A stretch of DNA of 46,466 nt from JANXLS01 sp038227045 (GTDB lineage: Bacteria > Planctomycetota > SZUA-567 > H5-PLA8): assembly GCA_038227045.1 (NCBI GenBank), contig JBBRQD010000038.1, forward strand, positions 1 to 46,466, written 5' to 3'. Position numbers and translations under genes: made by a program. The number at the start of each line of letters is the position of its first letter. Positions within the stretch are counted from its first letter, which is position 1. The notes below the pieces were generated by a model. It did no database searches. It saw nothing but the letters and a program-made list of their open reading frames with translations, and had not been told where the DNA came from. Below are positions 15,741 to 23,793 of the stretch, piece by piece.

Positions 15741-17722
15741 GACCGAACGTCTCCGAGGCTTTGCGCACTGCCCGTATTTTGCTCGTTGACCGCACCCGCG
15801 TCCCCTCGCTTGCCGAGGCGGTGCTAATTCGTTTGATTGAGGCTTTTCCACATTCGCCGATTGAGTCGATTAAAGGCAGCGGAACGCATGTGCCGTCGTG
15901 GCTGGAGGTTCGGCGCAAGATAAAGGAAACGTGTCCCGAAATGATCGTGCTGCTCTGGAGCCGGCAAACGCAGCGGCGTTTCGTGATGTTCGATTCCAAA
16001 TTGGTGCGCCTGGTCTGGAGTGGACCGCTGCGCTGTCTGGATCAAGATTGGCTTGAGAAAGTCTGCTCGGGGCATTCGCTGTTTCCCGATGCGGAACAGT
16101 ACATGCGCTGGCGCAATTACGAATGGTCCGCGGCCGACGATGAAGCCTGCCGCTGCAGTTCGCTTGAGGAATCGTTTGTGCGGCCGTCCTGGCAGAGCGA
16201 AGCGCTGCAGCAACTTCGAAGCGTCGCGCCCGGCGAGCCGCTCATTGCGGAGCCGCCAGCAGTCAAGCCGGGAAAACGGCCGCCAAGCCCGCAGACGACG
16301 TTGATCGCGCAATTGCTTTCGCGCGTCGAACACGGAGCCGAGACGCTCAAAGCATTTTCGCTGAAACGCAACAAGCCGGACCGCCAGCCCATTCTTTATT
16401 CGCGGCTGGATTATTGGAATGCCGGGTCGATTGCGGGCGGTTCACTGGGGCACACCGCGCACGTGATTCGCGGATTTTGCGAGATTGGCGCGGACGTGCG
16501 CGCGGCGGCGGGATTCAAGTTTCCGATGGTCGATGCCGCACTCTGCCCCATGACGATTTTTAAACAGCCGGCTGCCGACTGGCTGAGCCTGCATTACGAG
16601 CATCAATTCTTCGCGGCCAATGCCAGCATGAGCGACCTGTTCATGCAGTTGGCGATGTCGCTCCGGCCCGCGTTCATTTACGAACGGATCGCCATCGGAA
16701 ACTGCGTGGCCTGCAAAACCGCGCAAGGTTTGGGCATCCCTTACGTCGTGGAGTACAACGGTTCGGAGATCTGGGTGCTGCGCCATTGGGCCAAAACGCC
16801 GCTTCACCACGAAGAACTTTTTCTCAAATTGGAAGACGCGGTGCTGCATGCCGCCGACATGATCGTGGTGGTCTCGGAACCTCTGCGCCATGAACTGCTC
16901 GCGCGCGGCATCGACGACGCGCGTATTCTTGTCAATTCCAACGCGGTCGATCCGCATGAATTCGACACCCTCCGCCTGACCGGGGAGCGGCAGCTTATCC
17001 GGAGGAAATTCAACTACAAACCCGACGACATCGTGCTCGGATTCATCGGCACGTTTGGAGCGTGGCACGGCATCCCGACGCTCGCCAGAGCGCTGCCCGG
17101 CTTGATCCGGCTGGACGCGCGCATCCACGTGCTGCTGATAGGCGATGGCAACCTGCGCAACGAGGTGGACCAGGTGATTCGCGACGGAAAGCTCGAAAAC
17201 CGCGTCAACGTCACGGGCATCATTCCCCAAGCGGAAGCGCCGGCGTATCTGGCGGCCTGCGATATTTATCTTTCTCCACACCAGATTCCGGCCGGCGACG
17301 ACCGGCCCTTTTTCGGCTCGCCAACCAAGCTCTTCGAATACATGTCCATGGGCAAGCCGACGATTGCCAGCGACTTGGGGCAGATCGCGGAAGTGCTGTC
17401 TCCGGCACTTCGGATTGGAGAACTGGCGAGCGCCGACCCGCAGACCGACGCGTTAGGCGTGCTCGTCAAGCCGGGCGATGCCGGGGAGTTGGTCGCGGCA
17501 GTCGAAGGCCTGATCCAGAATCCTCAGTTGGGCGAACGTCTCGCGAATCAAGCACGCAAGCGCATTATGGAGCGCCATACGTGGAACGTGCACGTATCGC
17601 GCATCATCGAAAGGCTGGAGCGCATCAGCGGCCAGGCGATATTCCTGAAGATCACGGGACGCGAAAGAGATCCGGCTGCAGGCGGCAGCGCTCCGCTCGT
17701 CAATGGGACGGTGAAGTCATGA
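15737..17722 (+). CDS. Glycosyltransferase family 4 (long form)
   Basis: ATG 15737 overlaps the heparinase stop (ATGA), giving 661 residues; an in-frame upstream ATG (15671) would lie inside the heparinase gene. About 220 N-terminal residues of unknown role precede the GT-B core. The core opens ILYSRLDYWNAGSIAGGSLGH, then VEYNGSEIWVLRHWAK, VVVSEPLRHELLARG, LGFIGTFGAWHG and FFGSPTKLFEYMSMG. It is a paralogue of the minus-strand GT4 at 11867-13513. Coupling to the heparinase upstream and to the methyltransferase downstream (ATGA again) argues that the three act on one glycan. Sugar specificity is unknown. Confidence 0.87.
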   Translation: MRPNVSEALRTARILLVDRTRVPSLAEAVLIRLIEAFPHSPIESIKGSGTHVPSWLEVRRKIKETCPEMIVLLWSRQTQRRFVMFDSKLVRLVWSGPLRCLDQDWLEKVCSGHSLFPDAEQYMRWRNYEWSAADDEACRCSSLEESFVRPSWQSEALQQLRSVAPGEPLIAEPPAVKPGKRPPSPQTTLIAQLLSRVEHGAETLKAFSLKRNKPDRQPILYSRLDYWNAGSIAGGSLGHTAHVIRGFCEIGADVRAAAGFKFPMVDAALCPMTIFKQPAADWLSLHYEHQFFAANASMSDLFMQLAMSLRPAFIYERIAIGNCVACKTAQGLGIPYVVEYNGSEIWVLRHWAKTPLHHEELFLKLEDAVLHAADMIVVVSEPLRHELLARGIDDARILVNSNAVDPHEFDTLRLTGERQLIRRKFNYKPDDIVLGFIGTFGAWHGIPTLARALPGLIRLDARIHVLLIGDGNLRNEVDQVIRDGKLENRVNVTGIIPQAEAPAYLAACDIYLSPHQIPAGDDRPFFGSPTKLFEYMSMGKPTIASDLGQIAEVLSPALRIGELASADPQTDALGVLVKPGDAGELVAAVEGLIQNPQLGERLANQARKRIMERHTWNVHVSRIIERLERISGQAIFLKITGRERDPAAGGSAPLVNGTVKS

Positions 17723-18513
17723 GTTCCGCGAAGGATGAAATCAAGAAGCAATGGAACACCGATCATTGCGGCGGAGAACGCGGCGGAGAATACGAGAAAG
17801 GCTCTCTGCAATGGTTTCTGGCCATCGAGAAAGATCGCTATGAAAATTATGCGCCGTGGATGAAAGAGGCGATCGGGTTTCACAAGTACGGCGGCAAGAA
17901 ACTGCTTGAAATCGGCGGCGGTTTGGGAACCGATCATGCTCAGTTCGCCAAGGCAGGCGCGATCGCCACCGATTATGATCTGGCGGAAGGCCATCTCAAC
18001 ATGGCCAGGCGTAACTTCGAAGTCCGCGGGCTGAAGGGCGAGTTTATTCTCGGCGACGCGGAGGAATTGCCTTTCCCGGATGCCACGTTTGACGTGGTCT
18101 ATAGTTTCGGCGTCATCCATCACACACCCGGGACCGAACAGGTTGTAAAGCACATTCATCGCGTTTTAAAATCTGGCGGCGAAGCGATTGTCATGGTTTA
18201 TGCGAAACATTCGTGGAACTATTGGCACAGAAGTTTCTACGAACTTGGGTGGAAACAGGGGCTGAGAAAAACGATGACGATGGATGAGATTCTCTCGTCC
18301 AATACGGAGTATTCGCCCAATGGGGCGCGGCCGTTGGTGAAGGTCTATACGGCCAGCCAGTGCCGCGCGTTATTTCATGAATTCAGCAGCGTTCGGGTTC
18401 GAAAATACCAGCTCACTCCGGAGGAGCTACCGAGCAGGATGCTTAAGATCGCGCCGGCTGATAAATGGGGGCGTTATATGGGATGGAATCTTCTTATTAA
18501 TGCCGTAAAATAA
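17719..18513 (+). CDS. SAM-dependent methyltransferase (class I)
   Basis: The 264-residue Methyltransf_11-type protein has motif I LLEIGGGLGTDHAQFA (SAM binding, about residues 62-77), the acidic residue in ATDYDLAEGH, motif GDAEELPFPDATFDVVYSFGVIHH and KSGGEAIVMVYA. ATG 17719 overlaps the GT4 stop (ATGA), which fixes the start despite a long open frame upstream. It probably methylates a sugar or lipid intermediate of the polymer being built; a small-molecule role is equally possible on sequence alone. The next gene starts 50 bp downstream. Confidence 0.85.
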   Translation: MSSAKDEIKKQWNTDHCGGERGGEYEKGSLQWFLAIEKDRYENYAPWMKEAIGFHKYGGKKLLEIGGGLGTDHAQFAKAGAIATDYDLAEGHLNMARRNFEVRGLKGEFILGDAEELPFPDATFDVVYSFGVIHHTPGTEQVVKHIHRVLKSGGEAIVMVYAKHSWNYWHRSFYELGWKQGLRKTMTMDEILSSNTEYSPNGARPLVKVYTASQCRALFHEFSSVRVRKYQLTPEELPSRMLKIAPADKWGRYMGWNLLINAVK

Positions 18514-18563
18514 CGCAAGTTGCACATGCTGTGCTGCAAAGGCCGGGCGACTGGAATGAGTAA

Positions 18564-19424
18564 ATGAAAATTGCCGTACTGAAACCCTGGCTCTGGATTC
18601 ACAAGGCCCCTCGCTTAATCCTGCGCGAAAACGCTTTGCTGTGGCGGCGCGCGTGGATCTCCCGCCGCACGCTGCTGGCAGTAGCACGCGTGGACTTCCA
18701 TAAAAAATATTCAGGATCAGTTCTGGGTGCGCTCTGGTATCCACTGTATTCGTCGCTCCTGTTGAGCATGTACAGCTTTGTCTATATGGTGATCTTCAAG
18801 CAGAGGTATGCCGATTTCGGCAAGTTCGAATATGTGCTGTTTATCTTTTCCGGCATGATTCCCTACCTCGGTTTCAGCGATGCGATTGCGACCGGAACAA
18901 CGTCGATCAAGAGCAATATTGCGATCGTCAAGAATACCATTTTTCCGGTGGAACTGATCCCCGTCAAACATCTGCTGGTCTCGCTGGCGGGATTGTCGAT
19001 CAGTCTGATAATTCTGCTGATGCTGCTGGCACCTACCAAATTTTTAGGGCTGCATCTGCTTTATTTGCCAATCCCCATGATCCTGCTGTTCCTCTTCTCA
19101 ATCAGCGTGATCTGGTTTGTGTCGGCCATTGCCGTTCTGATTCCAGATACCAGTTACCTGATCAACCTGATGCTGCTTTTCTTCATGTTCATCTCGCCGA
19201 TCGGCTTCAGTCTCGACAATGTTCCTGAGACGGCCCGCCCGCTGTTGCTGGCCAACCCGATGACCTACCTGATCGAAAGCTTCCGATTCGCGCTGCTGGG
19301 AGTGCGCAGCGCGTCTGTGCCCTTATGGTGCGACGCCGCGTTTGGGTTCGCCTCGTTGATTTGCGCGTGTATAAGTGGCGCCTTTTTCCGGCGGTTGATG
19401 CCGCTTTTCAGCGATTATGAATGA
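18564..19424 (+). CDS. wzm: ABC-2 type polysaccharide export permease
   Basis: The 286-residue inner-membrane permease has about six transmembrane helices. Its N-terminal amphipathic stretch LLAVARVDFHKKYSGSVLGALWYPLYSSLL is described here in two parts: the VDFHKKYSGSVLG interface motif and the first helix. Later come FSGMIPYLGFSDAI and the C-terminal NPMTYLIESFRFALLG, all typical of Wzm/KpsM-type exporters of O-antigen or capsule. The Wzt gene overlaps its 3' end by 8 bp, so the two subunits are translationally coupled. Together they should move an undecaprenyl-linked glycan across the inner membrane. Confidence 0.9.
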   Translation: MKIAVLKPWLWIHKAPRLILRENALLWRRAWISRRTLLAVARVDFHKKYSGSVLGALWYPLYSSLLLSMYSFVYMVIFKQRYADFGKFEYVLFIFSGMIPYLGFSDAIATGTTSIKSNIAIVKNTIFPVELIPVKHLLVSLAGLSISLIILLMLLAPTKFLGLHLLYLPIPMILLFLFSISVIWFVSAIAVLIPDTSYLINLMLLFFMFISPIGFSLDNVPETARPLLLANPMTYLIESFRFALLGVRSASVPLWCDAAFGFASLICACISGAFFRRLMPLFSDYE

Positions 19425-21219
19425 GCCCATGACCAACCCCAATCCCCTTATTTCACTTCAGGACGTGTCGAAAATCTACAGGCTTTACCAGAAGCCGTTG
19501 TTTCGCGTCCTCGATCTGTTTGGGCTGTGTCCGCCCGGACCTGCGTACTACAGCGAACACGCCGCCTTAAAGAACATTTCGCTGACTATCGGGCGAGGTG
19601 AAAAAGTCGCCTTCATCGGCCGCAACGGAGCGGGCAAATCGACGCTGCTCAAGATCATCACGCAAACCGTCGCCCCCACTTCGGGCGCGGTCGCCATTTC
19701 CGGAAGTGTCAGTGCACTGCTACAGATCGGCACCGGATTTCACGGCGACTTCAGCGGCCGTCAGAATATCTTTTCAAGCCTCGCTCACATGGGCGTCACC
19801 GGAAAAGAGGCCGCGCGGAAGTTCGAAGAGATCGTCGATTTTGCCGAATTGCAGGAGTACATCGACCAGCCGATGAAAACGTACTCCACGGGTATGGGCG
19901 CACGGTTGATGTTTGCGTCCGCGACGTCCATCGAACCCGACGTCCTGGTCGTCGACGAACTGCTGGGCGTCGGCGACGCATACTTCGCGCACAAGAGTTT
20001 CGAACGCATGCGCCAAATGTGCTCGAACCACGGGACCACACTGCTGCTGGTGACGCACGATATCTATTCCGCGCTGAACATGTGCGAACGATTTTTTTGG
20101 ATCGATCGCGGCGAAATCAAGATGGAAGGAAACGGCAAGGCCACGATCAATGCATACGAGGCATCGATCAAACAGCAGGAAGAAGACCGGCTGCGCAAAC
20201 GCAACCGATCCACACTGGTGAAAAAGGACGAGGGAAAGAAAACCGAAGCCTTCTCCGGTTTGCATGTTAAAATCAGCAGCCGATCGGGGTTCGCGCTTCC
20301 GTCGCCCCTCGCCTTGGCCCGCCTGGAATTCCGTTACCGCGACGGCGCGACGCTGGCATTAAACGTCGCCGAGGGATCTCCGTCGTGGACGCTTCTGCCC
20401 GAAAGCAATCTCGGACCGATCACAACAGTGGAAGGCAAGGCGTGCCGCTGCCTGAGTGTGTTTGGATCGATTTATCACAAGGCTGAATGGTCGGTGTCGC
20501 TTGCAAAATGCGAAGGCCTCAAGGACTTAAGCCTCAGTTGGCAATACGATGGCGCGGAAACCGCCGACATTCAAGTTCTCACGGATGACGGGCAAACTAT
20601 ATTGCAGGATATGCTGCCTGCGGGCGGAAAGGTCTGGCAACAAAAGACATTTGAATTGCAGGCACCGGCTGCCGGTAAGACCTCACATGTAGTTAAAGGG
20701 AATTACGGCACCGGTCTGATCCGCATCACCTCTGTTAAGTTCATGGACCGAAATGGCAATGATGTTGTGCGCATCAAGCACGGCGAGAAATTGACGATTC
20801 GCACGCAGTTCACATTGCATGGGCAAATCGTTCCGCGCACACCGACATTCGTGATTGCCTTCCATAAATCGGGCATGGCGATGGGCGGTTATATTCAGAC
20901 CGACCGCCTGGAATTGCCGGAGGGTAGTGAGTTCGTACTGGATACCGTTCTGGATCCTCTTCTGTTTGGAAGCGGGCAATGGATGGTGACACTGGGATTC
21001 GCCGAGGCGGACTATTACAAACAGCCCTATAACGAGTATTTTACGGTGAACAACAAGTGGTACCACATGATCGTGCGGGGTTTCGATCTTCAGATCGATT
21101 CGTCATGTTCGGTGGATGCGGGTGCGTTCGTGATGCATCCGGCGGAATTGAAGCTTGCGGCCACGTTGGCCGAGCGATCACACAACGCACATCTAGTTGC
21201 ATTGGAGGCTCGCACTTGA
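19417..21219 (+). CDS. wzt: Polysaccharide export ATPase with extra domain (Wzt-like)
   Basis: This 600-residue protein is much longer than classic Wzt (about 430). The nucleotide-binding domain (about 1-245) shows Walker A GRNGAGKST (Lys74), signature YSTGMGARL and Walker B VLVVDELLG (Asp180, Glu181). After a charged linker (about 250-280) comes a ~150-residue beta-rich segment (about 285-425) that I do not recognise but that reads like a carbohydrate-binding sandwich. Next is a Wzt_C-type domain (about 435-585; ITSVKFMDRNGNDV, GEKLTIRTQF, GSGQWMVTLGF). In the known O9a/O12 systems the Wzt_C domain reads the modified end of the glycan before export. The methyltransferase/coiled-coil gene immediately downstream fits that logic. 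Confidence 0.9.
   Translation: MNEPMTNPNPLISLQDVSKIYRLYQKPLFRVLDLFGLCPPGPAYYSEHAALKNISLTIGRGEKVAFIGRNGAGKSTLLKIITQTVAPTSGAVAISGSVSALLQIGTGFHGDFSGRQNIFSSLAHMGVTGKEAARKFEEIVDFAELQEYIDQPMKTYSTGMGARLMFASATSIEPDVLVVDELLGVGDAYFAHKSFERMRQMCSNHGTTLLLVTHDIYSALNMCERFFWIDRGEIKMEGNGKATINAYEASIKQQEEDRLRKRNRSTLVKKDEGKKTEAFSGLHVKISSRSGFALPSPLALARLEFRYRDGATLALNVAEGSPSWTLLPESNLGPITTVEGKACRCLSVFGSIYHKAEWSVSLAKCEGLKDLSLSWQYDGAETADIQVLTDDGQTILQDMLPAGGKVWQQKTFELQAPAAGKTSHVVKGNYGTGLIRITSVKFMDRNGNDVVRIKHGEKLTIRTQFTLHGQIVPRTPTFVIAFHKSGMAMGGYIQTDRLELPEGSEFVLDTVLDPLLFGSGQWMVTLGFAEADYYKQPYNEYFTVNNKWYHMIVRGFDLQIDSSCSVDAGAFVMHPAELKLAATLAERSHNAHLVALEART
21204..21208 (+). promoter_or_regulatory. Shine-Dalgarno GGAGG deciding a TTG start
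   Basis: GGAGG ends 7 nt before TTG 21216, which overlaps the wzt stop as TTGA. This makes TTG the start of the next gene rather than the long in-frame upstream extension inside wzt. Confidence 0.75.
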
Positions 21220-22451
21220 ATTCCGCTCCTGCCAGCGGCGCCGATAATTTGGTCGCTGAATTTGGCGAAAATTGCCGCGATATTGTCGATGTCGTTTGCG
21301 ACGTGACGTGCCAGGCGATCGCGTTGCTTCCCGGCTCCGATTTATCGGAACTCGGGCGGCATAACTATGGATCGCTGAATTTCAATTATGCCAGTTACTT
21401 GCGGGCTTCCGAAAGCCGAATTGTTCTGCTTGTCAAGACGTTGCGCGAACTCAATATCCGTAGCGGAAAAGTTCTGGATCAAGGCTCACTTTTTGGAAAT
21501 TTCGCGCTGGCCCTGAAGCGCCTTGGGTACGAGACAGTGGCGTCGGATTCGTACGCGCCGCTGGGAGGAGCTTGCGATCGCTGGCTGGATTTGCTCCAGT
21601 CGAACGGTGTGACGATCGTCGACATCAAGGACTACTCAGGAGGGCTGCCGTTCGCCGATGCGAGTTTTGACGTGGTGCTTTCTATGAGCGTGATCGAGCA
21701 TATTCCAAATACGCCGCGCCATTACCTGCTTGATCTCGCACGCTGTCTGAAACTTAACGGGCTTATGGCAATCGAAACACCGAATCTCGCCTATCAATAC
21801 AAACGCGAGGCGTTAAACGAAGGAAAAGGCATTTTCTTTCCCATCGAAATGCAGTTTGAATCGCGCGTGCCGTTTTCGGGACACCACCGTGAATACCTTG
21901 CCTGCGAAATCGAATGGATGATGAAGCGGGTCGGCATCGCGGTGGACCGAACGCTTTTGATGGATTATTCATATCGCGTGCTTCCAGTCCACGATGCAAA
22001 GGTGCTGCAAGATCTCGCATTTCGCAGCGCACACCCTGACCAGCGCGAATTGATTCTTTGCTGTGGCCGAAAAACGCAACAGCTGCGGGACAGTGCACCG
22101 CCGCTTCCGGCAAACGCTGGCTCGGGAATGGCGGCCGAGGAAGGTTTCTACAAATCCGCCGTGGTGGTAATGCAAAAGCAATGTTTGGAGTCCGACGCAT
22201 CGCGTGAGGCACTCGTCGCGCAATGCCATCAAATTCAAATCGAAGTCAATAAACGGGACGAAATGTTGCGGCAGCAGCATGAAACGCGGCAGCAACAGGA
22301 GGAAATGCTGCGGCAACAGCAGAATGAAATCCAGGCGATGCAGACGTTGGCGCAGGAGTTTCGCTCGCAGATCGAATTCCTCACGCCCAAGACGTTGGCG
22401 CAGCGCGCCGCGTTCCGCGCGCTTTGGCCGCGCTCCGACAGCCCTCACTGA
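21216..22451 (+). CDS. Methyltransferase with C-terminal coiled coil
   Basis: From TTG 21216 the product has 411 residues. Residues about 85-290 form a class I SAM methyltransferase: GKVLDQGSLFGNFALAL (motif I), VASDSYAPLGG, LPFADASFDVVLSMSVIEHI and LKLNGLMAIETP. Residues about 330-390 are a Gln/Glu-rich coiled coil (EMLRQQHETRQQQEEMLRQQ) ending in a basic tail. Being last in the Wzm/Wzt operon, with methyltransferase plus coiled coil, recalls WbdD of E. coli O8/O9a. WbdD caps the polymer end, and its coiled coil acts as a length ruler. The WbdD kinase domain is absent here. A chain-terminator role is an inference. It is convergent with the next gene and overlaps it by 7 bp. Confidence 0.8.
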   Translation: MNSAPASGADNLVAEFGENCRDIVDVVCDVTCQAIALLPGSDLSELGRHNYGSLNFNYASYLRASESRIVLLVKTLRELNIRSGKVLDQGSLFGNFALALKRLGYETVASDSYAPLGGACDRWLDLLQSNGVTIVDIKDYSGGLPFADASFDVVLSMSVIEHIPNTPRHYLLDLARCLKLNGLMAIETPNLAYQYKREALNEGKGIFFPIEMQFESRVPFSGHHREYLACEIEWMMKRVGIAVDRTLLMDYSYRVLPVHDAKVLQDLAFRSAHPDQRELILCCGRKTQQLRDSAPPLPANAGSGMAAEEGFYKSAVVVMQKQCLESDASREALVAQCHQIQIEVNKRDEMLRQQHETRQQQEEMLRQQQNEIQAMQTLAQEFRSQIEFLTPKTLAQRAAFRALWPRSDSPH

Positions 22452-23785
22452 TTGCGACGTTCCCTCGGCGCGGCGAAAATGCCCTCGAATTTTCGCACCG
22501 CTTCGGGAAGTTCTCCGCGCGTGGTTTGCGGACGGGCGGGACACGGCATGTGCTTCAGCCATTTTTGGAGAACTCGCGCGATTCCGTCCACGTCGGTCGG
22601 CGACACGACCTGCGCCCAGGGATAGTCGCGCAGCAACGCGGCCGGCTCGGATGCCGCTTCGCAGAGGGCCAGGATCGGTTTGTTGAGCGCCATTAGCTCA
22701 AACGTCTTGCCCGGAATTGCGCTGAGATGCCCGGAAGCTGTGATCAGCAGGCAAGCGTCCGCGCCTGCTTCGAGCGCGAGCGCTGCGCGCCGTGAAAGTG
22801 CCGGGAGAAATCGGATGCAATCGGCTAAGCCGAGCGCGCCCGGTGCAGCCATTTCCTCTGCCGAGAATTCGCCCGCAAATTCAAGCGTCAGCCGTCCGCG
22901 CAATCGCACGTCCGTTTCAAAAAGACGTGCGATCGCTTGCCATATTGGCTGAGCAGTGCGTGTGAGATGGCTGTATGAAAGCCGGCCGGCATACACCAGC
23001 CGTAGCGCGCGGCCCTGCGCTGGCGCTGGCTCAGGCAGCCCCATCAATTCGTCGGGATCGGCGCTGTTTCGAATCACTGAGACGCGATCCGCCTCAGCCG
23101 GATAACGCCGCTTCAAATCGTCTGCAACCAGCGTCGAGGAGCATGAAATGTGCGTCGCAGTGCGAACCGTTTCCGCCTCCATGCGCGCTTCGCGGTCGCG
23201 GCGCTCGCCGGGTTTTTGCAGTTCCGGGCGCAGTGGTTCATAAAGCCATCCGTCGCGAAAATCGGCAATGAATTTCGCGTTGAAGCGCTTCGCCAGGCCC
23301 AACCCCAATTCATGAATGGCTTCCGGCGGTGACGAACTCCACACCACATCTATCTGTTCGCCATGCAGCAGCGTGCTGGCGCGGCGCAACGCTCGGCGCG
23401 CCCACAACCAATTAATATCCAGCGCCGGATCGCCGAACCATTTCGTGGCCAATGCGGCGGCCTCGTCGCGGACGCGGCAAAGCGCGATTTTGATCCAGGG
23501 CGGTGGAGGCGGAGGCGGACCGTGTTCACCACTGGATCCCAGCGTGAACACGTTGCCCGAGATGCGGATGATTTGAAGATGCTCGGAGATGCGCTCTCGT
23601 TCAGGCAGCCCGTGAGCCGCGCGCGTGATGACCGTGACTTTGTGGCCGGAGAGCGGCAGATATTTGGCCAGCAACGCCGGACGCAATCCCCCGACCGACG
23701 GCGGACCGAAGCGTGTGTCCACGCTCTCCACGTTATCGCGTGCGAACAGCGGCGGAAAATAGAACGCGACCAGCAGCACATGCAT
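22445..23785 (-). CDS. Glycosyltransferase, GT4-like, with polyproline run
   Basis: The 446-residue GT-B glycosyltransferase begins MHVLLVAFYFPPLFARD with the SVGGLRPALLAKYL acceptor-site glycines. Then come ADFRDGWLYEP, the linker ISCSSTLVADDLKRRYP, a donor-domain start LRLVYAGRLSY and IPGKTFELMALNKPILAL near the E-x7-E position. An insertion around residues 89-96 contains seven consecutive prolines (GPPPPPPPW), which should stall ribosomes unless EF-P helps. Its start lies 8 bp after the first asparagine synthase stop, so it ends a minus-strand operon that begins with that gene or further upstream. Specificity is unknown. Confidence 0.82.
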   Translation of the reverse strand: MHVLLVAFYFPPLFARDNVESVDTRFGPPSVGGLRPALLAKYLPLSGHKVTVITRAAHGLPERERISEHLQIIRISGNVFTLGSSGEHGPPPPPPPWIKIALCRVRDEAAALATKWFGDPALDINWLWARRALRRASTLLHGEQIDVVWSSSPPEAIHELGLGLAKRFNAKFIADFRDGWLYEPLRPELQKPGERRDREARMEAETVRTATHISCSSTLVADDLKRRYPAEADRVSVIRNSADPDELMGLPEPAPAQGRALRLVYAGRLSYSHLTRTAQPIWQAIARLFETDVRLRGRLTLEFAGEFSAEEMAAPGALGLADCIRFLPALSRRAALALEAGADACLLITASGHLSAIPGKTFELMALNKPILALCEAASEPAALLRDYPWAQVVSPTDVDGIARVLQKWLKHMPCPARPQTTRGELPEAVRKFEGIFAAPRERRNQ

Positions 23786-23793
23786 AATGCGCG

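Noticed and set aside
17062..17718. In-frame upstream extension of the methyltransferase at 17719
   Set aside because: It lies inside the GT4 gene in another frame, is Arg/Gly-rich, and the ATGA overlap gives a clear start at 17719.
21057..21215. Upstream extension of the methyltransferase/coiled-coil protein
   Set aside because: It lies within wzt in another frame; GGAGG and TTG at 21216 explain the start.
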